Positions 31,362 to 42,865 of a stretch of 64,000 bases of DNA are shown one piece after another. Position numbers and translations under genes: made by a program. How positions within the stretch are numbered: position 1 is the stretch's first letter; each line of letters opens with the position of its first letter. The notes beneath the pieces are model-generated. The model saw only the letters and a program-made list of their open reading frames with translations, was not told the DNA's origin and did no database searches. The DNA is from Isoetes taiwanensis (taxonomy: Eukaryota > Streptophyta > Lycopodiopsida > Isoetales > Isoetaceae): contig JAJEKV010000009.1 of assembly GCA_021234155.1 (NCBI GenBank), positions 6,561,546-6,625,545 on the forward strand, written 5' to 3'.

Positions 31362-32999
31362 TGTGACGCTCCCTGCTAAATATACGGCGCCCGGCCGTAC
31401 ACTCGGCAGGAAATCCCCCGTCCGGCTCAACAACCGCACAGGCCCTCCGTCTATCCCGCACTCTGGAACCTCCGTAGTGCGGAAGGGGACATGAAGGTGT
31501 CTTGCGCGCCCTTCCCCTATGGGCTCCTATCACAGCGGAAGCATAAACACGTCAGAACTAGCAATACAATACAATATGCCACCTCGAAGGGTAGCTCAAC
31601 CGCATATCCATAGATGCAAGGAACATAATCATATGCCATAAAACATGAGAGCTCCTACCCGTGGCTCCGACACATAAGGGAGTCGACTGATTGGATAAGC
31701 CTCAAGATAGAGCAGACCGAGTCATAACAATGGCGGGGCTGGCATAAGACAATGGCTAGGGTTGACCACTCCATCCGCCCCTCCCATTGCATACTTTGCG
31801 GATGGGCTAGATCAAGGCGTGGCATGACTCTAACCTTCCTGGATCACGCAATCCCATGGCATCACCCATCGGGACTACTCGGTTGCATCTCCCCGGTCCG
31901 GACGAGGTAGGAAGGGTTGCATCTCCCCTTCCCGGGGTCTAGAGGCTCCACGCGGGCTAGAGAATCGTGGCGACACCGCGATTCGTACCCGATCAACCCC
32001 CAAAACAAGAGCCAAGCTGACACTTGCAACTCTTGAGAGAGGCGGGGCACCACCATTGCCCCTGGAGGTGTGGACCCATGCTCGCCCCACCGCAGTGACC
32101 AGGCCATAAGCCTAGCCCACTCACGGGATTCTCCGAAGCCCCCACTCGGCAGGGATCCACCCTCCATCTGGCCTCTAGCCCCGTTATGTGGTGCTGAGTC
32201 ACATCATAGCCTCCATAGCCCGGTGGGTTCCTATGCACAGGCTGCATCTAATAGGGACTAAGGGATCTACACTAGGAGCATACTACATATGGCCCTAGGT
32301 CTCTACCCCCCTTCCCAATACAAGAGGAGCAACATGATCAACCAATATCACATACATCACATCATGATCAATATCAATATCATATGAACATCTTAACCTA
32401 ATCATACATAGCTAACTAACAGTTAGGGTTCCTTGATTAGGGTTCAAGATGTTCAACAAAGGATCTAGGGTGGCTCTACTCTAGATACGAACTACTAACC
32501 CATCTGGAGTGCTAACTTCCAGATGAACTAACATGAACTCTACTCAACCTACCTCCTCCAGAAGAGGTTCCTCCCATTCCTGGTGTCTCCATGCTCCTTG
32601 ACGTGGCTTGCTCCCTCTACGATCATACACACCTTCCAGGGGCTGCTGCTCCAGGCTAGACTATGACGAACGGTGCTCAAAACGGGGTTTCGGTCACGTG
32701 GATGAGAGATCAGGTGCTAGGTCAGGGAAAAGGGTCTAGGGTTAGGGTTAGAGCCAATATAGGTGTGGGTCCACATGGGATGCCACGTGGCACCACTAGG
32801 ATAAGGCCGTGTGGCGGTTGCCCAATAGGATAAGGCCATGTGGAAATGGGCCTTATCCTAAGGTTATCTAAGTTAACAATTAACTTAGATGTGCACCCCT
32901 TGCCACTTTCTGAGGCATACAAGGCTACCTAGGTAGACTTGTATGGTGACGGTCCAGGAATGTACGTATTTATGGCGTATATTCCCCTGGAACGTCACA
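31362..32999 (-). repeat. Element 1 5' LTR
   Basis: A 1638-bp LTR. Its minus-strand start is TGTGACGTTCCAGGGG and its end AGCAGGGAGCGTCACA, giving 7-bp terminal inverted repeats TGTGACG/CGTCACA. It matches 9079-9411 directly and 4566-5317 in reverse. Confidence 0.93.
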
Positions 33000-33004
33000 C
33001 TAAA
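33000..33004 (-). repeat. Element 1 target-site duplication (CTAAA/TTTAG)
   Basis: CTAAA follows the 5' LTR here. The second copy, TTTAG at 5318-5322, follows the inverted LTR end. Undoing the inversion puts both in direct orientation. Confidence 0.88.
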
Positions 33005-33906
33005 GCCCACCTTTTGAAAGGTGATGGATCTTCTCTTTCCCTGTTATAAACTGCAGTTAGCACATTCTAAAGCACATTTATATAACGATAGGATAAAATA
33101 GTGAAAGGAGTTACCCTGTCAAGCAGCACACATGGCTCAGTAGACATGGCATAAACGCGGTTCACTCCACCAGCCAAGGGTGTAAACTCAGCTCTCTCAG
33201 TTTTCCACATATTGTCATCCTCGTCTTCTAAGCTGTCATTGGACAAATCTTTGGGCTTGCTTTGGAATACACCAAAACCTCCAGGTCTTTCTTCATCCCT
33301 TCCACTTAGAAACTTTGCCAAGCCTCCAAAAATTCCCAATTTCTCAAAACCTCCAGATCTAGGTAGTTGTGATGAATCAGAATCAAGAACATGGTATTTG
33401 CATCCAGAGAGTCCCAAAGCATATGTTGCTTGTATCTCACTTATAGAGAGGTGCGATGTAATGCCTCCTCCAAATGCTATTTTTGATGTTCCAATATTCT
33501 TTATAACGATTGCAGAAGATAACATTACCTTGGACATGGTTATAATATACCTGACGAATACTAAATCACTCTCATCTTGGCATGCCAAGGTAACCTGCCA
33601 AATCCACAGAGTACTGCTTAGATATACTTCTAGACATCAAAATTGAAATGTGCAAACACAAAGGGTGTAAAGGAAAACGAGTGTGTAATTGCCTCCACCT
33701 TTGCATATTGAAGGGGGTTGACAACCACATCTTCCACAAACCAAGACTGCCCTGGCCAAGGCAACATAGGTCCAGTTGTGGCCTTTGATTCTGAACAAAA
33801 GGGTGTTAATCTCCTTATCCCGCCCATGTATCCATGGAGTAGCTCCAAACAAGTTCCAGCAGGCTGGCGATCAGGCTGGAGATGTTCCGGCCATTTACCA
33901 GTTAAC
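33000..33906 (-). pseudogene. PnsB2 (NDF2)-like photosynthetic NDH subunit gene, interrupted
   Basis: Three exons on the minus strand have consistent phases. 33906-33699 encodes LTGKWPEHLQPDRQPAGTCL, ELLHGYMGG and WPGQSWFVEDV. 33594-33115 encodes VTLACQDESDLVFVRYIITM, GITSHLSISEIQATYALGLS, ending CVLLDR. 33040-33000 encodes GKRRSITFQKVGF and is cut by element 1. The missing end lies at 5318-5473. The protein would be a galactose-mutarotase-like subunit of subcomplex B of the chloroplast NDH complex, which drives cyclic electron flow. The identification is from family recall (WELLHG, ACQDESDLVF, GITSHL) and should be checked by search. N-terminal and transit-peptide exons were not found. As arranged, the gene cannot make a complete protein. 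Confidence 0.65.
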
Positions 33907-34963
33907 CTGTTTCAGAGGGGCTGCTCAGGAACACATTTGACCGGGCATTTACCCTCAAGAATAGGTTTTTAGCAGTCATTGGCATATTCCAAGCATATAT
34001 TGACATATACTTAGAATATGCCACAAACCCACATCAACAAGGGCTTGCCCCCCTAGGGGCAACCCAAAAATACTAATATGGACACTCCAATTTTTGCAAG
34101 ATGGGACATGGTTTTGAATGCCTCAAACAAATTTGCTTCCTCCCAAGACTTTTAGAATAGTGCATTTTAAGAATGCTCTACTCCACAATGCTCTACTCCA
34201 CAGGCAGTTTATTTTCGTGCATAGGGAGCTTGGATTTGTGTGCAACATCTTTGTGATTTGTAGAAGATAAATAGATTTGTAGAAAAATCGTTTTCTAGCT
34301 TTGGATCAGAAGGTGAGCATTTCAAACAATGCCATGCATGTTAATCTAACCAACTATAACTTATCTTTGTACCATGAAGAGATTGGTCATGCTCAAATCA
34401 ATTTTGTTCTGCAAGACATCACAGGTTTTGCTGTTAAAGACCTCTATTGACATGCTAAAATAATGGACAATGACGTGCTATGACATGCTAAAATATCTGC
34501 TCCGTATGCTTTCGTAACATACTTTTTATTTTTATATTTATAATAATTAAAATGAGAGCTTGGATAAGATTAGAAGGGGCATCAATGCAAAAAAAACTGT
34601 TGTTCAAAGCCAATCCAACAAGATCAAGCAATAGAGTTGGATCTCAGCTCCTATGGATTGTCTTTTCAATGACTGACATGTGTCATATTTAGTCAATGAT
34701 ACAGGCAGGTGGACAAAACATGTGCTATCACACAAACTAATGGGGGCTATATTACCTGTTCTTATCGATGGATACCTCCCTGTGATAATTAGTAGTTCTT
34801 ACATCTGAAATGTGTTCTAAGAGCTTAGCTATTTTCCAGATGTTTGACAACAACTATATTCCTTGGTGGGTCAACTAAATTGAAGTCTTGCAAGTAATTG
34901 ATTCTCTGGATGATCATAAATCAAAGTTTATTAAGGCCATGGAGGTGCTTCATATGGCACAAT
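33907..34963. other. Upstream of the PnsB2-like exons; no exon identified
   Basis: AT-rich sequence expected to hold the 5' exons of the PnsB2-like gene, but none is recognisable on the minus strand. It ends at the start of the tandem duplication. Confidence 0.4.
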
Positions 34964-34977
34964 CTAGATGTTTAATC

Positions 34978-35024
34978 ACTATCCATGAACATCTAGATGT
35001 TTAATCTAGATGTTCATGGATAGT
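34978..35024. repeat. 21-bp-arm perfect hairpin at the duplication start, unit 1
   Basis: Arms 34978-34998 (ACTATCCATGAACATC...) and 35004-35024 (...GATGTTCATGGATAGT) are perfect inverted repeats around a 5-nt loop GTTTA. The same hairpin occurs at 41175-41221. It lies 14 bp from each duplication start. Confidence 0.9.
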
Positions 35025-35886
35025 AATTTAGGCATTGTTGAATTCAAAAATTCCGAATTGCTTGCACTAGATACTAACAAAATAGAGAAAAGTTTGAAAG
35101 AATGAAATGCAAGGACAAAAATAAGAGAAGCATTAAAGCGTTGTCAAATTCAGATCTTCTCTTCATGAATTCATCTTTGAAAAGTCGTACCTGGCAGAGT
35201 CATAGGATCCCTTTGACAGAAAATTGAATTGGCACATGATCAAATTGCTCTCTCTTTTCTCAAATTTCTCTCTGTTTCTCTTTCTGGCACCAGGATTGCT
35301 TCTCTTTCTGGCGTTAAAAGCTGGGCTTACGTGGAGAACTAGTTTATGTGGCCACTTGCCGAAACTTTGGACAACCCCTTTTGCCCGTCTAAAATTCGAA
35401 GGATGCCTAATCGTTGAGTCAACACTTAGGCACGCTGGTGTGATAGGGTGGGTGCCACAACCGTCCGGGTGGCATTATTTTATTTGTATACTTCATATTA
35501 ATTTTTTGGTTTAGCCCTAGTGTGATTTAGGCCTTAGTCATTATGTACAAATTAATTGTTTATGCATATATGTGCAAAGCATTTATTTGCAGCTGTCACG
35601 AAGAAAAATCCAAACAAATATTGAAATAATGTTCAACTTGCATGAGCCTTAGCTAGACATACCTAGAACGCCAACAATAGATCAACAAGAAATACAAAAT
35701 TCAATTTATACTAGAAAGCGCAAGAATGCCTTTAATGTTAGAACCGCGTATTGTATCAACGTAGAGTTTATATATTCATCCTTAAAAGCACCTTCTATTA
35801 TTTGTCCGTGTGGAATAGAATGATTTGATCTCCCAACAATGATTCTCGATCCTCGTTACATTTAGTTTTTCATGATGTAAAGATTA

Positions 35887-36634
35887 TCAATTACTGCTTG
35901 AAACCTTGAGTCTACCCCCCTTTGACCATTTCCCTGTACCATGGGCATCATATCCTAGATATTTGTATTCCCCTGCCTCCTCGAGATCCGATCTTATATA
36001 TCTGAAGGATTTGTGATTGTGTCGCATTATTAACCCTATTTTCACGGAAAATTCCTCCAGAATCTCTAGCATCTTGTGCATCCCTTTATTTTTAGTGGTC
36101 ATCATACTTAGATCGTCTACATACAGCATGATTGGGACCTTGGTTTCCCATAGAGTTGGTGCATGTATATCTCCCAGCTTTTCCTTTATGAACTCTTGAG
36201 TGCGTCTATATATATCCCAAATAGTGTAGGTGAGGGAGGGCACCCCTGTTTAACATCTGTGTCGCAATCAATAGCCCTTCTTGTTCCATCTTGGCATAAA
36301 CTCTTTGTTATATGCACACGATGGATTCTACCAGACAGTCTGGTGCCTGTAGGTCCATCAATTTTTGCAGTAACTTCTCTCTTCTTATTGTATCAAATGC
36401 CTTCTTAAAATCAACAAATCAACATATGATCTTCATGTTCTGTGGCGTGCCCTCGTATACTCTGCCAGTATTCTAAATGTCACCAAATGGTCTGTGGTGG
36501 AATGTTCTGGTCTGCATCCTGCTTGCCATGTGCCCCCAATTGGTTCACTTTTGCCCAATTCTTTAGTTTGTTATCTAGGACTTTCCCAAACCACTTGGTG
36601 AACATCGAGCTCACCGTAATTGTTCTCGTAATTT
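35887..36634 (-). pseudogene. LINE reverse transcriptase fragment, duplicated copy 1
   Basis: Same sequence as the LINE piece at 42082-42861, with a deletion of about 40 bp after SVKIGLIM. It carries QGCP, the catalytic YVDD (PIMLYVDDLSMM) and the RT thumb region. It is the 3' side of the LINE that the DNA transposon interrupted. Confidence 0.85.
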
Positions 36635-39600
36635 GGGTAAAACACACCGTGGTGTTCCAATTGGCTGTCCCCCCCCGTCCCCCCAAAATGTGGCGTTGCA
36701 TCCGCCACTTTTGTGGTATGAAAGTATAATTATGGCAACCGCCAACCTGCCATTTTAAGAATGGAGTCCCAATTTGTGGGGAAATCCTAATTTCAAAAAC
36801 TAAAATTCAAATTCCTATTCTTTGGCCCCTTCCGTTTCTTTTAACGCCCTGCTCTTTGGCTCCCTCCTGCTGCCGCAAGCTCCAATCTATTGTGGATATG
36901 GATGTCAATGAGGTAATCTGTCCCACAAACCGCATTTCGCACAAGAGAAAACGAAGAAGAACCAAGGAAGAAGAAACGCTTGAAGAAAAGACGCCAGGAA
37001 AAAAAGAAGAAGAAAGAAAATTGAGCTTGCGTAATTGGCGTAAGGATCCAGTTCATCAAGAAGTGCAAGCAAGAACGCCAGATTGTCCTTAATTTGCTAA
37101 CGTCTTTCCATAAACAGACCAAAAGAATTGAGGATAGCATGAAGAAAGAAATTTTACTTGAGTTTTTGAGGGATAAAACATTGGAAAAATTCATAGGTGA
37201 AGAATTAAAAGATTTGGAAGCCAAGAGCATCGTTATAAGGAGTCTCTGGGACTCCATGCAGACTGTCAAACTCTCTACCAGCAATGACTACCTAGCAGCC
37301 AAGAATAGCTGCCGTGCAATGTCTGTACCACGCCGTGCAGATTCTGAAACAGGTGACAAAATCAGCCAGCGAGATCTTGGAAAGGTATTAGGTGTTCACC
37401 CAAGAAACCTGCAAAAGGCAAAGAAAAAGAGGGAGGAGATCGATTAGAATGCTGGGAAATGGGTTTCTTACAAGAGGGCTAAAAGATTCGACGCAATTTC
37501 AGATGAACATATAGAAAAGATTCAAAATTTTTGGATTGAGAACACCAGAGTGTCTCCTAACACAAAGGATGTTAAACTAGAAGATTGGAGAGAAATGTAA
37601 GAGAAGAACATGCTGCCCACTATCTGGAGGAATCACAGGTTAGTTTATTTCTGATCATGTTTTCTTAGTTATGGTGCTTAGTGTGGTGGTGCATATGGTG
37701 GTTATTGTTTTGTACAGTGATTGTGGTGTACTATATGCAACATGTGAATTGTGTGTAGTTGACTCTAGTCTGAAATGCAATATTTAATGTTTGGAATATT
37801 AGAACATGACAGAATTGAGTATTCCTTTACTAGTTGTGTGTACAGTCTAAAAATATTTGAGAATGACAGATAACTAACTGATCCTAAGAAGTACAAATTT
37901 TTGTTGAATAAAGACAAATTTTTGTCAGATTCAAGCACAACTCTGTTGGAAAGTATAATATATTAAAAAAAGGAGCATATTAAGTGATAATGGCCTGCAA
38001 GGAGTTTCATTTCTAAACGCATCAAAAAAAGGAGCATATCTTACAAAATTTGGCTTTACAAAATTTGGCTTTCCATTGAAAGCTCTGTACCCGAGAACTA
38101 AATTTACATGCATTTCCTAAGCAGCAGGAAATGCTGGTATGACTGGCTCGACTTCTGGTGCATCCAAAATTACTATTTTCTGCACTAAAGCATCTAAGCT
38201 TTCTGCAGTCATCCCAGAATTTAACAGGATTAGGTTTGCCAGTGCTTCCTGCATCCTCTGGTGGTAAGAACACAACCCTGCCAGTAAGTCCCGCTATTGC
38301 TGACTCAAAGCGGGCAAGTGACAGATAACAAATAAACTGGCTGCCTTTGCAGCAGCATGTAACATAAGGTCATGGACCTTGTCTAAGAGCTCACTTCCTG
38401 TCAATCCGACCCCAAACATAGCCATTGAAGGCCCAAAGATCCACCGTTGTATGGCTTTAGGGTGTATTCGAATCAGCAAAGAAGGTGGATTTAGGCATAT
38501 CCACCTTCGTGAGATTGGTCAGAGCCCTATTTAACATATGCCAAGGCCCTCCTCGCCACTCGTAGGTGGTAGGGTAGATCTCTCGAACATCCCTACCATT
38601 GCCGGAATGAACTTGTTCGTTTGAGAATGAAACGCCAAAAATCAGATGCAGGAACAGGATTTAGGACCCAGATCCTTTTCTAATGATTAGAAGATGAATG
38701 TAATTATTATCAGGGTGTACGAATTTCAGAAATGTTTATGAGAGCAGGCTAGGCATATTTTTTATGTCAGACAAAATAGGATAAAAGTGATGTGATGTGA
38801 TGTGTGGTGTGGTGTGGTGTGGTGTGGTGTGGTGTGGTGTGGTGTGGTGTGGTGTGGTGTGGTGTGGTGTGTGGTGTGCGTTATGTCTATGGTGTCATGC
38901 GGGTGTGTGCATGTTAATGTATGATATGTGTGGATTCAATTTTATTTATTCTCCCCCCTCACCCCCACCACACCCCATCATCTATCCCACCACCATAGAC
39001 TACCACCACATCTTTGCGACCACCACATTACCACCACATGCACCACATTGTCTATTACCACCCCCCCTCCACCATATCCCACACCCCCCCTCCACCACAC
39101 TCCACCATATCCCACACTACACCCCTCCACCACACTCAACCATGTATCACACCACACCCCTCCACCACACTCCACCACACCACACCACATCACACCACAA
39201 TCCAAAACACCACACCACACCACACCACCACCACCACAACCCCCACCACACCACACCACACCCCACCACCACACTCCACCACACCACATCATACCACCAC
39301 ACACCATTACACACCCCCCCACACCCCACCACCCACCACCACCACCACACCACCCACCCCCCCACCACCACCACCACTCCACCATACTCCACCACCACCA
39401 CTCAATTGTATGCCTTCAATTGAGTCTTTCCAGCATCAATTAAATATGTCCTTGCAACATTAGAACATGTATAGTGTATGGTGTGTGGTGGGGTGTGGTG
39501 TGGTGTGTGGTAATGTGCACAGCACTAAGGTGCTCGTTTTGATGAATATGATGAGTGTGGGGCATGGTATGGTGCATGGTTTGGTTATATACACATCCTA

Positions 39601-41160
39601 ACAATTTAGTGTTCATTTCATGTAGATGCTATTGTTCAAGAGGTTTCTGGACCAACATCCAGAAATTAAGATTCGTCTTCGAGCTTTTGAGAAGCTAAAA
39701 CCCTGGTTTGTTGTGAAATTGAAGGACTTCAATAGTTGCTGTTGCATTCAGCACGTGAGGATGCAAATGCTAGTGGATGGACTCAATGGGATGAGAACCA
39801 AACATCCAAAGAATTGCACTTGCACCTGCGATGTTTGTAGATCACATGAACTTGGTCAATGCAGGGCACACCAGCATAAAATTGCAAGTACAGAAAGTTT
39901 GTGGAGATCTATATTGTGTCCAAAGAGTGAATTAGATGAGTTTCACAAGAAGGCGTGCATCCTTGGAGATTGTGAGCTGTGTGGAATCAAGAAGTTTCAG
40001 ACCTATCCCATCCCATGGAAGAAAGTGGCAGTAACAGGAAAGTGAAATGGGAGTACATTGACTATGAAAAAGACAACGTCTTGAGTTCTGGTAGGAGATT
40101 GACTCGTCAGTACAATGAGACAGAACCCAAGGAGCTTCTGGATAAACTGTAAGAGCATCTAAAAATCTTTCCACTGCATAATTTCAGGTACCAATGGCAG
40201 GCAAAACAATTTAAGGAGCTTCTGGAGAATCTCCCAGCAGATGCATGTCTTTCGGTAGTGGATTTTGCAGAGAATTATACATTCAAGGAACAAGAGGAGG
40301 TGCAGTCGATGCGCTGGGTCAATAACCAGATTACCATTTTGGTTCAAATAACATATCAGTACGACTCAGTGGCAGATGAGATTATCAAGGAAACACATTA
40401 CTATGTATCAGATGATAGGGAACACGATACTTTGTTCGTGCAACACTGCTTCATGAAGCACCACAAATATCTGGAGCAGAAAGGAAGGGTGCCAAATAGA
40501 CATTATGTGTTTTCAGATGGTGCAGCATCTCAATTCAAGGCTTCTAGACCATTTTACTTTGTCGCTAGGTACACAAACGACACTGATGTCTATATGATGT
40601 GGAATTTTTTTGGTTCTAACCACGGGAAAGGTGAACACGATGGCAAAGTTGCTGAGTTGAAGAGATGGTTAAGACAACTGCAATTAAAATACAGCAGCAT
40701 AAAATTGGGTAATGCTCATGAAGTGGTAGAAGTTGCCGAAGCGATGTTTACTTGTGGAACATCCGAGTGGATGAACACCTCTGAAACCAGTAAGAGGAAG
40801 AATATAAAAAGGTTCTTTTGGGAAGTCAAGGTGGAGGATATAGATAGAAAGAAAGCATGGGGTGCAGAAAGGATTTTAGACACTAGGCAGATCCATTGTG
40901 TACATGCATTCAATCCTGAATCTCCATTGCAGTTGCACACGAGGGAACTTTCATGCTTCTGCAGCTATTGCTTGGATGACATGTGGGACAGTTGTGTGAA
41001 CAAGCACTATGTTGATGATTGGAAACTTCAAGTTATTGTACCATCCTCCAATGTGCATACTGACATTGAGGACCGTAAATCCAGCAGGTCCTTGTTCTCC
41101 TCCAATCCCACGATGTTAGCAGAGGCACTTAGAGTTGGTGATAATTTTGCTGTCGTTGCT
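36635..41160 (+). mobile_element. DNA transposon, truncated copy 1
   Basis: This has the left end of the transposon (GGGTAAAACACACCGTGGTG) through most of the transposase gene. It lacks the 3' part of the transposase, the convergent accessory gene and the right terminal inverted repeat, so it could move only if another copy's ends were used. Confidence 0.88.
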
Positions 41161-41172
41161 CTAGATGTTTAA
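36898..41172 (+). pseudogene. Transposase gene, truncated copy 1
   Basis: The exon pieces are the same as in copy 2, from MDVNE at 36898. A 52-nt GT-AG intron (about 40149-40187) separates ...LLDKL from YQWQAKQF. The main frame (40249-41170) keeps VDFAENYTF, HYVFSDGAASQFK and NHGKGEHDG. It runs past the duplication junction into VVALDV and a stop. A 5-bp insertion at 40005-40009 (ATCCC) shifts the frame at ...FQTYP. Confidence 0.82.
38797..39520. repeat. GTGGT/CACCA low-complexity arrays, copy 1
   Basis: Tandem GTGGT (38797-38875) is followed by a long CACCA/CCACC-rich tract (38950-39410) and a second GTGG-rich tract (39470-39515). The tracts are complementary and could fold into a large hairpin. 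They lie in a putative intron of the transposase gene. Open frames through them are low-complexity artefacts. Confidence 0.85.
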
Positions 41173-42081
41173 TCACTATCCATGAACATCTAGATGTTTA
41201 ATCTAGATGTTCATGGATAGTAATTTAGGCATTGTTGAATTCAAAAATTCCGAATTGCTTGCACTAGATACTAACAAAATAGAGAAAAGTTTGAAAGAAT
41301 GAAATGCAAGGACAAAAATAAGAGAAGCATTAAAGCGTTGTCAAATTCAAATCTTCTCTTCATGAATTCATCTTTGAAAAGTCATACCTGGCAGAGTCAT
41401 AGGATCCCTTTGACAGAAAATTGAATTGGCACATGATCAAATTGCTCTCTCTTTTCTCAAATTTCTCTCTGTTTCTCTTTCTGGCACCAGGATTGCTTCT
41501 CTTTCTGGCGTTAAAAGCTGGGCTTACGTGGAGAACTAGTTTATGTGGCCACTTGCCGAAACTTTGGACAACCCCTTTTGCCCGTCTAAAATTCGAAGGA
41601 TGCCTAATCGTTGAGTCAACACTTAGGCACGCTGGTGTGATAGGGTGGGTGCCACAACCGTCCGGGTGGTATTATTTTATTTGTATACTTCATATTAATT
41701 TTTTGGTTTAGCCCTAGTGTGATTTAGGCCTTAGTCATTATGTACAAATTAATTGTTTATGCATATATGTGCAAAGCATTTATTTGCAGCTGTCATGAAG
41801 AAAAATCCAAACAAATATTGAAATAATGTTCAACTTGCATGAGCCTTAGCTAGACATACCTAGAACGCCAACAATAGATCAACAAGAAATACAAAATTCA
41901 ATTTATACTAGAAAGCGCAAGAATGCCTTTAATGTTAGAACCGCGTATTGTATCAACGTAGAGTTTATATATTCATCCTTAAAAGCACCTTCTATTATTT
42001 GTCCGTGTGGAATAGAATGATTTGATCTCCCAGTCAATGATTCTGATCCTGTTACGGTAGTTTTTCATGATGTAAAGATTA

Positions 42082-42861
42082 TCAATTACTGCTTGAAACC
42101 TTGAGTCTACCCCCCTTTGACCATTTCCCTGTACCATGGGCATCATATCCTAGATATTTGTATTCCCCTGCCTTCTCGAGATCCGATCTTATATATCTGA
42201 AGGATTTGTGATTGTGTCGCCTCCTAGACCCAAATGTCACTATTTTTGTTTCGAAAAGGTTCATTATTAACCCTATTTTCACAGAAAATTCCTCCAGAAT
42301 CTCTAGCATCTTGTGCATCCCTTTATTTTTAGTGGTCATCATACTTAGATCGTCTACATACAGCATGATTGGGACCTTGGTTTCCCATAGAGTTGGTGCA
42401 TGTATATCTCCCAGCTTTTCCTTTATGAACTCTTGAGTGCGTCTATATATATCCCAAATAGTGTAGGTGAGGGAGGGCACCCCTGTTTAACATCTGTGTC
42501 GCAATCAATAGCCCTTCTTGTTCCATCTTGGCATAAACTCTTTGTTATATGCACACGATGGATTCTACCAGACAGTCTGGTGCCTGTAGGTCCATCAATT
42601 TTTGCAGTAACTTCTCTCTTCTTATTGTATCAAATGCCTTCTTAAAATCAACAAATCAACATATGATCTTCATGTTCCGTGCCCTCGTATACTCTGCCAG
42701 TATTCTAAATGTCACCAAATGGTCTGTGGTGGAATGTTCTGGTCTGCATCCTGCTTGCCATGTGCCCCCAATTGGTTCACTTTTGCCCAATTCTTTAGTT
42801 TGTTATCTAGGACTTTCCCAAACCACTTGGTGAACATCGAGCTCACCGTAATTGTTCTGTA
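42082..42861 (-). pseudogene. LINE reverse transcriptase, 3' part (host of the transposon)
   Basis: The minus strand reads NYRTITVSSMFTKWFGKVLD, NKLKNWAKVNQLG, then QGCP, YVDDLSMMTTKNKG, and NLFETKIVTFGSRR. The 5' continuation lies beyond the transposon at 52512 upward (HKGGNREDLRN). It is a degenerate non-LTR element of a type distinct from the L1-like copy at 5501-8272. Confidence 0.85.
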
Positions 42862-42865
42862 ATTT
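42862..42865 (+). repeat. Transposon target-site duplication, left
   Basis: ATTT, repeated at 52512-52515. Removing the transposon and one ATTT restores the LINE reading DLRNYRTITV. Confidence 0.85.

Larger units (their letters stand above)
9079..32999 (-). mobile_element. Element 1: Ty3/gypsy chromovirus with accessory genes, split by element 2
   Basis: Reading the minus strand, the order is 5' LTR (32999-31362), iMet-type primer site (31360-31349), leader, accessory genes (30.8-27.4 kb), gag, protease, RT, RNase H, integrase, chromodomain, polypurine tract (9424-9412) and 3' LTR (9411-9079, with the rest inverted at 4566-5317). The integrase gene is interrupted at 11397-23468 by element 2. 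The target duplication CTAAA lies at 33000-33004 and, inverted, at 5318-5322. A chromodomain after integrase places it in the chromovirus lineage. Several frameshifts make it non-autonomous as sequenced. Confidence 0.93.
34964..41160 (+). repeat. Tandem duplication, unit 1 (6.2 kb)
   Basis: Unit 1 is collinear with 41161-47678 and nearly identical to it. It holds the 3' part of a minus-strand LINE (35887-36634) and the left 4.5 kb of the DNA transposon (36635-41160). It ends inside the transposase gene at ...GCTGTCGTTGCT, after which unit 2 begins with CTAGATGTTTAATCAC. Confidence 0.92.

Noticed and set aside
33000-33040. A normal short exon ending with donor AAAG|GTGGGC before an intron holding the retrotransposon
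   Set aside because: The ancestral intron would be only 19 nt. The alternative frame reads through the TTTAG site without interruption, so the insertion is in the exon.
35224-35514. Plus-strand open frame with a hydrophobic start, repeated at 41421-41711
   Set aside because: Low-complexity TTTCTC-rich sequence in the LINE 3' flank. No homology or gene structure supports it.
38797-39463. Long open frames rich in His, Pro and Thr through the CACCA array
   Set aside because: They exist in all frames because the array has no stop codons. The sequence is simple repeat with no coding signal.
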